Below are positions 1-9,894 of a stretch of DNA of 64,000 nucleotides, one piece after another. The first letter of the stretch is position 1. Each line of letters opens with the position of its first letter. The notes under the pieces were generated by a model. That model was not told the DNA's origin and ran no database searches. It was given only the letters and a program-made list of their open reading frames with translations. The translations under genes and the position numbers were made by a program. The stretch is from Congeria kusceri (taxonomy: Eukaryota; Mollusca; Bivalvia; Myida; Dreissenidae), in assembly GCA_027627225.1 (NCBI GenBank), contig CM051024.1, positions 76,629,265 through 76,693,264 on the forward strand. The letters are read 5' to 3'.

Positions 1-89
1 CTATAATTCGGGGCCTGCATCACATCTGTGACTTAGCTGTAGTTATTATTTTACAACAGGACATAAAGGTGAAGTCAAATTATAAGCAA

Positions 90-420
90 AATCGCGCCAG
101 AACACCGGATTTATAGTGCTTTGTTTGTGAAAAAATAAACAAAACATTATTCAGGATAGAGACTTCATTTTTCATGCAGTCTTCACCAGTTGTGCACAGT
201 TTGTCTATGAACGTAAGATTACAGGTGAAGTCGAACATAAGCATGATCTGGCCAGAAACATCAGAGTTATTGCCCCTTGTGTGTGGAAAAAAGCATCAAC
301 AAGTTATCAATGATTGGCTTGCACACAATTTTGTATTCAGTGTTGACCATCAATGATTGGCTTGCACACCATTTTTTATTCAGTGTTGACCAAACTTACA
401 CAGTTAGCATATGACCATAC
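90..420. repeat. Copies of a ~164-bp dispersed/tandem repeat
   Basis: Two partial units of a repeat that reappears as an array at 4590-5450. Shared landmarks are the 'ttcaggatagagacttcatt' block (from 150), a 'cacagtttgtctatgac' block (from about 197), and 'gtgaaaaaataaac'-like linkers. A second short duplication (the block ending near 357 and repeated at about 350-392, 'caatgattggcttgcacac') sits at its right edge. No coding function is supported. Confidence 0.7.
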
Positions 421-608
421 AAATTGATTGATAAAATTTAATTTCCGACAGTTGCAAACGTTAGATGCAGTTATTTATACATGCAACATTGATGGCTTCA
501 GAGCCTGCATTAACATCATTTATCATCATTGGACAGAAAATGATCAAAGAAGAAGCAAAACTTGACTTTATTGCACAGCAATTATCGCCTTCTTGTTTGT
601 AATTGCAG
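421..608. other. Non-coding interval before the first exon
   Basis: AT-rich sequence without a coding signal. Its last bases form a plausible splice acceptor: a T-rich tract and 'attgcag' ending at 608, directly before the first cysteine-rich exon. Confidence 0.4.
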
Positions 609-761
609 AGAAACTTCTTGGGGAGACCTGTTCAAACTTAATGCTTTGTGCTGATGTCAACGCTTTCTGCAGTGTAACTGGGAGTTCAGCTACATGCAAA
701 TGTAATACTCCGTACTATGATGACAATGGTGAATCAACCCAAGGTGGAACATGTCAGTCAA
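609..761 (+). CDS. EGF/EB-like cysteine-rich exon, copy 1
   Basis: An internal exon of 153 nt that I infer from splice signals. An acceptor AG precedes 609 and a strong donor 'gtaagt' starts at 762. Both ends fall after the first base of a codon (phase 1-1), so it can be duplicated or skipped without a frame change. The translation has six cysteines spaced C-x5-C-x6-C-x8-C-x-C-x15-C, with 'TCKCNT' in the middle and a Gly/Asp/Asn-rich turn (YDDNGES) before the last Cys. This is the pattern of small EGF-like or EB-type disulfide modules of secreted or receptor proteins. There is no start codon or signal peptide, so the upstream exons lie outside the window. The partner protein and ligand are unknown. 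It is one of three near-identical neighbours. Confidence 0.72.
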
Positions 762-857
762 GTAAGTCATCTGCCGTTTCTTGGTTGTTATTTTACTGGA
801 GCACATTATGATGCCTTTCATACAGATGCTATCAGATGCTTGTTTTTGTAATTTTAG

Positions 858-1010
858 AGAAACTTCTTGGGGAGACCTGTTCATACTTAATGCTTTGTGC
901 TTTTGTCAACGCTTTCTGCACTGGAACTGGGAGTTCAGCTACATGCAAATGTAATACTCCGTTCTATGATGACAATGGTGAATCAACCCAAGGTGGAACA
1001 TGTCGGTTAA
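858..1010 (+). CDS. EGF/EB-like cysteine-rich exon, copy 2
   Basis: A 153-nt exon with the same boundaries as copy 1: acceptor 'attttag' ends at 857 and donor 'gtaagt' begins at 1011. It is phase 1-1 and keeps all six cysteines. It differs from copy 1 at only a few residues (for example S to Y after the first Cys, D to F after the second, and a changed Tyr before the DDNGES turn). It lies exactly 249 bp downstream of copy 1 and is separated from it by a 96-nt intron, very short for this gene. The preserved frame, cysteines and splice sites suggest it is a used exon and not a relic, but transcript evidence is needed to say so. Confidence 0.72.
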
Positions 1011-1106
1011 GTAAGTCATCTGTCGTTTCTTGGTTGTTATTTTACTGGAGCACATAATGATGCAGTTCATACAGATGCTATCAGATGCTTGTTTTGGTAA
1101 TTTTAG

Positions 1107-1259
1107 AGAAACATCTTGGGGAGACCTGTTCAAACTTAATGCTTTGTGCTGATGTCAACGCTTTCTGCAGTGGAATTGGGAGTTCAGCTACATGCAAATG
1201 TAATACTCAGAACTATGATGACAATGGTGAATCAACCCAAGGTGGAACATGTCGGTCAA
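1107..1259 (+). CDS. EGF/EB-like cysteine-rich exon, copy 3
   Basis: Third 153-nt copy, again at a 249-bp offset from its neighbour. The acceptor 'ttttag' ends at 1106 and the donor 'gtaagg' starts at 1260. It is phase 1-1 and six cysteines are intact. It differs from the others by LLG to HLG at its start and by a changed residue pair (TQN for TPY/TPF) before the DDNGES turn. The downstream intron is unlike the two 96-nt introns and opens into about 17 kb of repeat-filled sequence before the next recognisable exon at 18243. Confidence 0.72.
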
Positions 1260-1394
1260 GTAAGGCATTGGCCAGGTGTAAGCCAAATTTTACTTCCAAA
1301 CATGTTGTGGTTAATATATAGGAGTTTGTTGTTGGGCCAACGTTTCGTTACGAACTGATTTATTCTGATGAATTTTCACACATAGACACGAGTA

Positions 1395-1880
1395 CCTTAT
1401 ATTGAGGCCTAGCTTCGGATTGCATATGAGTTGGGTGGGGTCAAGTTCAAGATCACCATTACTAAAACAAAGATAAGTGTTTTCCACTAAATAACTCGAG
1501 AACAAATTGAGATTGTAATGAAACTGATTTATAGATACCTTATATGTAGACCATGCTTGGGATTGCATATGGTGTGGGTTGGGTAAAGGTCACCATTTCT
1601 AAAAATAGAGAAACTGTTCCTGCTCAATATCTTGTGAGCAAATTCAGTATTTGTAATGAAACTTCATTTATAGATACAGATACTGAAATCTTTCATTGGA
1701 TAGCTGTCGGGGTTGGTGGGGTCATGGTCAAGGTCACTCTTTCTGTAAATAGAAAATGGTCTCCACCCAACTACTTAAGAACAAATTGAGATATTATAAT
1801 GAAACTTCATATTCATATGTCTTTAAAGACCTTGCTTGGAATTCATGTGGGATGGGTGTGGTTTAGGTCAAGTATACGAA
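1395..1880. repeat. ~140-bp tandem repeat, about 3.5 copies
   Basis: Diverged copies start at about 1418, 1559, 1697 and 1838 (spacings 141, 138, 141). Each carries a 'ggattgcatatg'-like start, a G/T-rich 'gggttggtgggg' block, 'caaggtcac', an A-rich stretch with 'aaatag', and 'acaaattgagat...aatgaaac'. Intronic and non-coding. Confidence 0.7.
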
Positions 1881-3611
1881 TAATTAAACTCCAGAGACAT
1901 CATCAGGAGAGAAACCCATATTACCGTCCGCTAGTCGAAGTGACCAATTGCCTATACAATACAGGACAATACATACTTGTACAACACAACATATAACATA
2001 AAAATGATTAAAACTGTGGTCACCGGTGCATATGGCCAATGCAAAACATTGGGGGTTTAAACCAGTTTAAAGGAATGCTGCACCTCACACTTAGCCCAGA
2101 ATTATTAATAAACTATAACCTCATGGAATTGCAATTCAAATTAAATAGCATTCTAACACAGCATGCGCTAACCTTCATATAAACCAAGAAAAAAATCAAG
2201 TATATAGGTTATTTTGCAACAATTATGGGCGGAGCCCACACATTCGAAGCACGCGCTATGAAATAAACACTTCCCCGACCAATGTGCCGATACATTTACC
2301 CCCAGTGTGATAATATATAAATATCACACCCTTTTCAAGAGTAGACAATACGTGGTATCGAGCTTCATGGGTTGTGATATTTATGTTATTATATTGAACA
2401 ATTAAAACAAGTGAATATAAGCAAGATAACATATTTATCCTGCCTAGTTTCAAGACCAGATGACCAAGTGACCTTGTATCTCCGTCAGCAGCTCTTACCG
2501 ATTATTTATCATTTAAAATGTGTTCCTGTTTTTGATATGAAACAGTTTTGGTTGCATCTCAATACAATAGTAATCTAGTTAAAACAAACTGCAGAATCAT
2601 CATTCCGTACTTTCCAATGCTTCGCATACATGACCTTAACTTTTTACCGGCATGATGATTGAGTGTGTACAACTAGGCCTATATTTGGACATGTCATGCA
2701 TAAAGATGGCGTGATCGATAGGAAGGTTCTACGGCGCATTAGTTTGAAACAGTCAGAAACGGGCGAAAGTTATCATGTGACACAAAACGGAATAGATGGA
2801 AAGTGTTTAATTGATATTTAGATCACATTATGCGACAGATGTGTGGCATAATATGTAAGCAAATTGAGCAGTGACTACACAACCAGTTTTCACTGGACTG
2901 ACATCTTATTAGTTTTTTTTAGTATCCTACATAGGTCATGATAGGATTGTGTTGTGTAGTGTTAATTTGTTTGTAAGTACCAACATAACACAGAATTAAA
3001 GAAACCATGCGTCGGTGATGTCAACAATTATGTTGGACGCCAATATTGATAATTGGAGACTGGTTTGGAACCAAATACAAATAAAAAGATAAGTTCTGAC
3101 CAGTCATGGCAATTTCGAAAACAAATCGCGTTTCTGGTAAGTACGGATCACATGAACAATTGAAATAAATAGGTATATCAATAATACTTAAAAAGGAAGT
3201 GCAAACAGTTGATGCTGGATATTAAATGTAAACAGCAGTGGATCGACGTTAGCATTAAGGCTTTTGAGGTAACATTACTGTATACACTGTTCACTTTACA
3301 CGATGTTGTATTTGTTCTAGCTTACAACGCTTATCATAATTAGTTTCCATTAAATTTCATTCCATTTATGAATTTAGCAACTTAATTTTGATATAACAGT
3401 TGTAATGCCTTATAGCAGTATACATTCATTTGTTTGTCTATCAATGTGCATTCAAGAACAGCTTGTTCATATATAAAAATTGAGGGAGGACACCTAACCA
3501 ACAGAACAGCCGTAGCTAATGATCCTGGGCGGAGCTACAAACAAATAGTATGTAACATATACAGGACATATTCGAATAAATATTAGTAAAAAGCCTTGTT
3601 AGAATCGAAAA
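1881..3611. other. Intronic AT-rich sequence, no gene recognised
   Basis: No coding exon or RNA gene could be supported. Short 'gggcggagc' patches at about 2227 and 3529 also occur at about 8292, which suggests remnants of a shared dispersed element. A small open stretch at 3106-3136 ending in a consensus donor is discussed under rejected items. Confidence 0.35.
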
Positions 3612-3744
3612 AATACTTTTACGTCATAGTTTGTTGTCGAATAACCCACAGCCGAAAGTTAACATGCATGGTATCAAATCACTCGTGCTTCACTTGTGCT
3701 CCGGCCATGGGTTATTCGACAACAAACTATGACGTGAAAGTATT
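3612..3744. repeat. Long near-perfect hairpin (43-bp arms)
   Basis: The arms at 3612-3654 and 3702-3744 are reverse complements with about 40 of 43 bases matching, around a 47-nt loop. The core is 'gtcatagtttgttgtcgaat' on the left and its complement on the right. It is probably a fold-back or MITE-like element. A transcribed hairpin RNA would fold well, but there is no sign of a promoter. Confidence 0.8.
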
Positions 3745-4589
3745 ATTTCTTAAATAAAAGACAATATTAATTCAATTTAATTACTCAATGGTTTAATGTT
3801 CACCAGAGCAACAGAATTGCAACTTTCTAAGGCATGATGAAATTAAGTAAATAAAATTATAAGCTAAATCCCTGCATGTTGACAAGATTTCAAGACCTAG
3901 CATCACATAGTACAAATCACATAACTATTATCATTGTGCATCTCAGAAAATAGTACTTTAATATTAAACTAAAACGATCATTACTACATGTACTTATGCC
4001 AATAGAAAATGAAATATTGTTTATTCTAAAAAATGTGAATCAGATACAAAATTTAATATTTTGGTGTCCAAGTGTCGTAGACAACTTACTTTTTAAACTG
4101 TTATAAAGCGCTTAGTGATAGGTTTGAAAGCTTTTACTATTCAAATTGAATTGATACATATATTTTAAGCTGTTACCCAATGAGAATAGACAAATCCTTT
4201 ATAGTTAAAAAAAATTATGTATCAAAAACTAACAGGCAGATGTTACTGAGTATAGACAAATTATCCCCTTTGATTGCTAAGACTGTATAAGTTTATAAAT
4301 AATGTTAGAATAATTTTAGAATCCAATTTTGCATACACTGCAGATTCATTATATTGTGAATTGTGGGGTCCATGGATCGCGATCACGATATAGCCGGATC
4401 GCGATATAACTTGTTAGGTCATTAATGTACATATAGATATACATGTATACACTAGCATATTTTCACGATCTCAAAATATAAACGTACAATACACTCACCT
4501 TTTCAGCTCAACTGAGCACGAACTGCTCGGTATTGGTATAGGGAACCTCTTCTGCGTGGGCAGTCTTCCGTGTGCCGTCAACAAGTTGT
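3745..4589. other. AT-rich interval, no gene
   Basis: Nothing coding was recognised. Around 4374-4406 there is a small cluster of 'gatcgcgat' palindromes. Around 4505 a 'gctcaactgagcac' motif resembles the 'gctcacctgagcac' block at about 21538, pointing to a shared dispersed repeat. Confidence 0.3.
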
Positions 4590-5450
4590 TTCGTTCTCAC
4601 TCTGGATACTTTTTATCCAATCTTATTCTTAACCAAACTTGCACAGTTTGTGTATGACCATAAATTCTCAGACGGTATTGTTATTGGGCTAGATCACACC
4701 AGTAAGACTGGAGCTATTGCCCCTTTTTCATGCAAAAAAGTGCAAAATGCATTTGTCCAACATAGAGACATTATTTTCCATCCCATTTTAACTAAACTTT
4801 AACAGTTTGTGTATGACGATTAGGTCTCAACAGATGCCAAAATGAGCACGATCATGTTTCAAACACCAGAGTTATTGCCCTTTGTTTATGAAAAAATATA
4901 CAAAAATGGACATTATTCAGGATAGAGACTTCATTTTGCATCAAATCTTCACCAATCTTGCACAGTTTGTCTATGACCATTAGATCACAGTTGAAGTCAA
5001 ATATATAAGCAAGATCGGATCAGAAACTCCAAGGTTATTGCCGTTTGTTTGTGAAAAAAATATGCAAAAATGGACATTATTCAGGATAGAGACTTCATTT
5101 TTCATCCAATCTTCATCAATCTTGCTCAGTTTGTCTATGACCATAATATTATAGGTCAGGTTGAATATAAACAAAATCGGGCCAGAATCACAGGAGTTAT
5201 CCCCCTTAGTGAAAAAAAAATAAAAAATTGGACATTATTCAGGATAAGGACTTCATATTTCATCCAATCTGCCGGGGTATACCAATCTTGCACAGTTTGT
5301 CGGTGACCATAAAATTAAAGGCAAAGTAGAATATAAGCAAAATCAGGCCAGAAACACATGATTTATTGCCTTTGTTTGTGAAAAAATATACAAAAATAGA
5401 CATTATTCAGGATAGAGACTCCATTTTTATCCAATCTTCACCAAAAAAGT
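4590..5450. repeat. ~164-bp tandem repeat array, about 5 copies
   Basis: The landmark 'ttcagga' followed by 'tagagactt' recurs at about 4917, 5081, 5239 and 5407 (spacings 164, 158, 168), with a degraded copy upstream from about 4600. Each unit includes 'cacagtttgt.tatgacca', 'gaagtc.aatataagcaa' and a 'gtgaaaaaatatacaaaaa' linker. It is the same family as the copies at 90-420. Open stretches inside it are by-products of the repeat. Confidence 0.75.
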
Positions 5451-5762
5451 ATTGTATTCATTGCCTTATCAAAACTTTGTAGCACAGAAAACATTGAGGT
5501 CTTTACTTTTGTATAAAAGTTTTGTAGCTTGTAACAACAAAATTGGTTATCTATATCATGAATGATGTGAAGTTAGCATTTCCTATTTAACAAAAATAGA
5601 AAAAGAAAAATGTTACGCCGTACCAATACCGTTATTGTTGTTCATAGACGTAGTCATAGTTAATTGCGCAATATGGCCACGGATGCTACAGATACAAACA
5701 CATAATACATGGTGCAGTCCCTATTTAGAGAAATGCTTATATACAATATAACAACTGTATAT
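5451..5762. other. Interval next to the LINE relic
   Basis: No gene seen. Because the neighbouring LINE relic reads leftwards and ends at 5763, this AT-rich stretch may hold its 3' untranslated tail. No clear poly(A) tail or target duplication could be identified. Confidence 0.3.
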
Positions 5763-6300
5763 TTAATTATTCCCTGCGAGATATGCATCTCGCTCCTTTG
5801 TGGCATAAAAAATATACATAGCTAAATTACATATGATATGCACACATTCAGAAGACATTAAGTCATAAAACATAGTTAGGTTTGCATTATTTTCATAAAT
5901 ATGGGGTAAGTATTTGAAGCGTAAATTTTGGTACATGGGGCAAACTAACAAGAAATGTAATTTATCCTCTATACATATTTCACAGTATTGACATGTGGAA
6001 TGCTCAGGAATTAACCCATAATGTCTACCCTTTTCAGTCATTAGACTATGGGCTGAGCTTCTAAAATTTGCCATACATTGTCTAAATTTACGAATGTCAA
6101 CATCCTTTACATAGCTTGTAACTTCATAAGTATGTTTGTAGTTGGCATAATGAAACAATTTACTAGATTAAAGACATTTAGCCCTCCACTGTTGGATATA
6201 TTGGTCCTTTAGTCTCTGAACGTGTTCAAGTAAAAATAAGTTGTGGTCAAAATCACCGTTAGCTTCCCACACATAACCGAAGCCATTATTTTCTAAAGGC
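5763..6300 (-). pseudogene. LINE (non-LTR retrotransposon) ORF2 C-terminal remnant
   Basis: Reading leftwards from about 6300, the translation resembles the C-terminal tail of LINE ORF2 polyproteins. It starts with 'GFGYVWEANGDF' and 'QRLKDQYIQQW', then a stop codon (near 6169), then an open stretch from about 6158 to 5763. That stretch contains the typical 'KFRQCMANFRSSAHSL..EKGR' block, a Cys-x2-Cys pair (CQYCEIC) and 'DKLHFLLVCPMYQNLR', the conserved zinc-finger-like end of many invertebrate LINEs. Endonuclease and reverse transcriptase domains are absent, so it is 5' truncated. The in-frame stop shows it is not functional. The LINE clade cannot be fixed from this part alone. Confidence 0.8.
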
Positions 6301-6681
6301 CTTCAGTCTACAGTATACAAGCGTATCACTCCAGTGACCAATCGATTACTCGCTACTTTAAAGGTCAAAATTTGACCTTTTTAACCAGGTGATTACAACC
6401 TTATAAAGAAGACGAAATGCACGAGGAGCTCATAGGCATTTCAGCGACCGTCGTCGTTACAAGTTGTAGAAAGGTAAAGTTGGCGAGTAAAAAAACGTTG
6501 TGTATTGAAATTTTTGTTGAAATGTCTTACCTTAATAAAAGGGTTATTGTTTTATTGTATGTTTTTCATTTCTATGCCGGTATTATTATTTTGTTACAGA
6601 CCGTTTACGACGGGATTGTTTTAGCCATTATGTCTCAATATTATTTTTTGAGCACGTGCTCCGGCATATTGTTACTTGACG
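6301..6681. other. Interval upstream of DIRS-type element 1
   Basis: It may include the 5' non-coding end of the retrotransposon. It contains a short perfect palindrome at 6360-6380: 10-base arms 'aaaggtcaaa' / 'tttgaccttt' around one base. The open stretch at 6417-6692 resembles no known protein and is not called as a gene. Confidence 0.3.
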
Positions 6682-7436
6682 ATGTCAAGTAGTCAAAAGA
6701 AAACTGACAAGGACGATGTCCTGTCTTTATTTGAATCGTCTGAGGGCGAATTTTCTGGTTTTGAATGCGATGAACCTAACCTGGCTGGTGCCTCTTAGAA
6801 AATTAGATCAGTTGTAACTAAGGTTAACGCAAAAATCAAAACTGTTCCGAATAAAGATTCTTTTCCTGGTAGCAAAAAACTAGTTGCAAACAAAAGCGTT
6901 TCGTCAGCAAAAGGTAACGTTGTTGACCTTGATAATTTAAATTAGAGCTCAGTTAACAAACTCAGAGCTGTGTTAGGCCTAGATACTTTGTTTGAGCAAG
7001 CAAAATCTTTGTTAGCCAAATTTCATCGAACGAAAATGCTGAGTCAGTGCATGGCAATTCGGACGTTTCAGATTCTGACAATAATTTGGCTTACGATATT
7101 GGAGAAACATTGTTTAATGACGATACCTTGAATGCCAATGATGATGATAACAATATTTTTTCGAGGGATTTGCCAAAATTGAAGGCCCCTGATAAGGGAG
7201 ACCCAATTTGTGAATCATTGGCTTCTCGCATAAACACAGCATGTACCCAGCAATGTTAAATAAATAACATTGTAGAGAAATACAAAGTCCCATCAAATTG
7301 TGACTTTATGTAAGCTCCTCGTATCAATGAGGAAATATGGGGTGAACTGATGAAATTTATAAAAGTTCAGACGACCGATAAAGCGTTAAGAGATATTCAA
7401 GGGCTTATAACATAGGGATCTTACTAGGATTTAAAA
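6682..7436 (+). pseudogene. DIRS-type gag-like region, N-terminal part (broken)
   Basis: An ATG at 6682 opens a hydrophilic reading frame (MSSSQKKTDKDDVL...). It hits TAG at 6796 and a second TAG near 6943, then continues in another frame from about 7047 (acidic, D/N-rich). The later part reads 'IVEKYKVPSNC...' then 'RINEEIWGELM', interrupted by stops at 7257 and near 7309. The pairing of 'KY.VP.NC' with 'P.IN..IW' resembles the conserved gag-like domain of DIRS/Ngaro elements; this is recognition by pattern, not a database match. Coding similarity fades near 7436, where a foreign segment starts. Confidence 0.6.
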
Positions 7437-8640
7437 TAGGAGTCCTGGGACTCCTTCCCCCTAAAAAGTAGGAGTCCCAAATAGAAAAGAAATACAAATG
7501 TAAGTGCAGCATGTGACGCATGACATTAAATGATTTTTTAACTATTAAACAATATATGACAGTTCTAATAATAATAATTATTATTAATAATTTATTATTA
7601 TTAGGTTATGTAATTAAACTGATTATATATAATTCTTCAATGATTGTTTCTAATAAAACAATATTATTACCAATGTTTTATTTTAAGCAGGTAATTGATG
7701 GTCTAGCCTTGTGAGCTGCTTTGAATGGCCTGATTATTAAAAATGTATGATGTGGTTGATTACAGTACAGAACAGCAGGCATGCACAAAATCATAAGTTA
7801 CTGTCAAACTTGTAATTGGAAACATGTGAAAAATGTAAAAAGCCAGACAATATGTGACATTGCGAAATTTTGAACTTACATTATCACCAATATTGTTAAT
7901 TTATGTCTTGTTGTATATATCATATACTATTACGTTCCTTAATGTATGTTTACTGATCGATGCATTTATAATCCTGTCAAAATTCGGCCCTAGATTTTCG
8001 TATGAAATTTCTGTCAAAGAAAAAAACTGCTATCATCGTATTATTGACATTTAAGTGATATTCATGAAATTTGATTTGCAATTTTAGTAAATTAAATGTG
8101 CTGAAGCTGTTTTTCACTCATTTTAACAATTCCGTTTTGTTAAAGGTTGTCAACCATGTGCTAATTGTTCTCAATTGCGGAAGCCTGTTGTCACATTTTC
8201 GCACATTCTAATTGACTTGTGGATTAAAGCTAACCGATGAGTGACATAGGAATTAACCAATGAAAGTTAACAGTAACTGTCGTGAATGGTGTGGGCGGAG
8301 CTTAGAGACTGCTTTGGGCGTAGCCAAGTGACTTGACTGTGACAGCTGCAGTGTGTACTTGGGGCCGATAATTGCTTTTATCGCCACTACTGCCGAGTTT
8401 ATTGCAGGCATTTATGTAGCCTCAGGGTACCAATTGTTGAACAGTACCAACGTTTTATGTAACAGGGCATACGCGGTAAGCAGAAATGCATGCGTCCCAG
8501 GACTCTTAGTCTAGTTTTGACAAGCGTCCTTTTGATAAAGTATGCGTCCCAATACGCTTGGTTTTGCGTTTTCGGGATCCCTGTACCAACTGGAATGATT
8601 ACCATTCTTTCTTTGGCAAAACTTGTCAAGCCAAACATTG
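7437..8640. mobile_element. ~1.2-kb segment inserted in the gag-like region of DIRS element 1
   Basis: Gag-like similarity stops near 7436 and resumes near 8640 ('IFDALTLL' then 'LLRPSLKSSYLFGDD'), so about 1.2 kb is extra. The segment is AT-rich and has no transposase. Near its left edge is 'gtcctgggac' (7442), and 'gtcccaggac' occurs in inverted orientation near 8497. These could be internal inverted repeats of a DNA transposon, but they are not at both borders and no target duplication was confirmed. A 'gggcggagc' patch lies near 8292. Confidence 0.4.
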
Positions 8641-9045
8641 TACAGTTACCAGGGGTAAAAGAATATATTTTTGATGCTCTTACATTGCTATGACGTTATC
8701 TGTTGAGACCTTCTCTTAAATCATCATACTTATTTGGGGATGATGTGTCAAAAGAATTTGAAAAAATGTAAGACAACTGCTACAATGGGGAAATACTTTT
8801 CCACCAATAGATACCCCAAGTATAGACAAGGTGGTTTTGGTCCCATCCAAGGCAGTCAGGCTAGGGGAGCTCCACGGTCAAGGCCGTATAATTACAATGA
8901 TGGCATGGCACATGGGTTTAACGCGTACTCACAAGGCATGGACAGACAACCCTACGGGCAGTTTGGATACCAGCATAACATACCACCCAAACCTGCCAAG
9001 AAGTCAGCAGCCACAGCAACTGTCACGTTGGCTGCCCCAAACTAA
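8640..9045 (+). pseudogene. DIRS-type gag-like region, C-terminal part (broken)
   Basis: After the insertion, 'IFDALTLL' and, after a stop, 'RYLLRPSLKSSYLFGDDVSKEF' match the style of the end of DIRS gag-like domains. A stop follows at about 8769. A second frame then carries a basic, Gly/Arg/Gln/Tyr-rich tail (residues such as YRQGGFGPIQGS, RGAPRSRPYN) to the stop near 9045. Such basic Gly/Arg tails commonly end retrotransposon nucleocapsid-like proteins. The frame changes mean no intact protein is made. Confidence 0.5.
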
Positions 9046-9090
9046 ATGGCCAAGATTTTAATGATACGGTGAGTAATTCTAAAAGATTGA

Positions 9091-9894
9091 TGTTTTGATG
9101 AATGGAAGAAACTAACATCAGACCCATGGATTTTAAAAACGGTTCAGGGTTATAAAATTTATTTTCAATATGTCCCAGTACAAGAAAATGTTCCAAGTCA
9201 GATAAATTTATCAGAAAGTGAAAACATGTTAATCGACCAGGAAGTAAATGCAATGCTTAAAGAAAGAGCTATAGTATATTCCAACCATGAAGATGGCGAG
9301 TTTATATCAATCTTATTTTTAGTTCCCGAATCAAATGGCAAGTTAAGACCAGTTATTAATTTAAAGAAACTTAATGAACATGTTTGCTATGAAAACTTCA
9401 AACAAGAAACTTTTGCATTTGTTTTAGAGTTAATCCAGCCTAATGACTGATTTATTTCTCTGGACATGCGTGCAGCATATTGGTCCATTCCCATTCATCA
9501 TGATTGCATAATGTTCTTAATATTCCAATGGCGAGATCAGTTATATACATTTGTTTGTCTTCCTTTTGGACTCAGCTCGGCACCCTTTGTATTTACTAAA
9601 ACATTGAAGCCAGTCTATGCTTCTTTCAGACAGCTGGGAATAAGGTGTTCTTACTACATAGATGATTCTATAGGAATGAACACAGATACAAAATTGTGTG
9701 CCTCAAATGCTGTTTTAATGATGAAAACATTAGAGTCTTTGGGCTTTATTAAAAATGACGAAAAATCGGTGTTGGTACCTGTTCAAAGAATTACCTATTT
9801 TGGTTTTGTTATTGATTCCAAGATGTTCAAGACATTTTTGCCAGATGATAAATTACAAAAAAATAAAGAATCTTGGTTTGAATTTATCAAGTAA
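9091..9894 (+). pseudogene. DIRS-type reverse transcriptase, one internal TGA stop
   Basis: A continuous frame from 9091 to 9894 is interrupted only by TGA at 9448-9450. It begins 'FDEWKKLTSDPWIL' (the usual DIRS opening 'W..ITSDPWIL') and runs through 'MLKERAIVY' and 'KLRPVINLKKLNEHV' (finger motif). Palm motif A is 'FISLDMRAAYWSIPI', then 'LPFGLSSAPFVFTK' (motif B), then 'YYIDDSIG' (motif C, catalytic DD) near residue 190. The TGA stands where DIRS proteins commonly have Trp before 'FISLD', so a single TGG to TGA change explains it. The stop at 9892 cuts the frame, and the connection domain continues in another frame. It would copy element RNA to DNA if intact; here it is inactive. Confidence 0.85.

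Larger units (their letters stand above)
609..1259 (+). repeat. 249-bp exon+intron tandem triplication
   Basis: Exon (153 nt) plus intron (96 nt) is repeated head to tail. Exon starts fall at 609, 858 and 1107. The two 96-nt introns (762-857 and 1011-1106) differ at only about five positions, so the introns are nearly as conserved as the exons. That points to recent duplication or ongoing gene conversion, and not to selection on the protein alone. Confidence 0.8.

Noticed and set aside
3106..3136. ATG followed by ten codons and a consensus donor 'gtaagt'
   Set aside because: It could be a first exon, but 31 nt with one splice signal and no promoter or homology is too weak to call.
6417..6692. 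91-codon hydrophobic open frame upstream of DIRS element 1
   Set aside because: It has no recognisable domain and overlaps the start of the gag-like frame. It is more likely non-coding 5' sequence of the element.
8399..8693. Overlapping open frames on both strands
   Set aside because: They lie within the inserted segment and the resuming gag region. Neither matches a known protein beyond the short 'IFDALTLL' gag-like piece.
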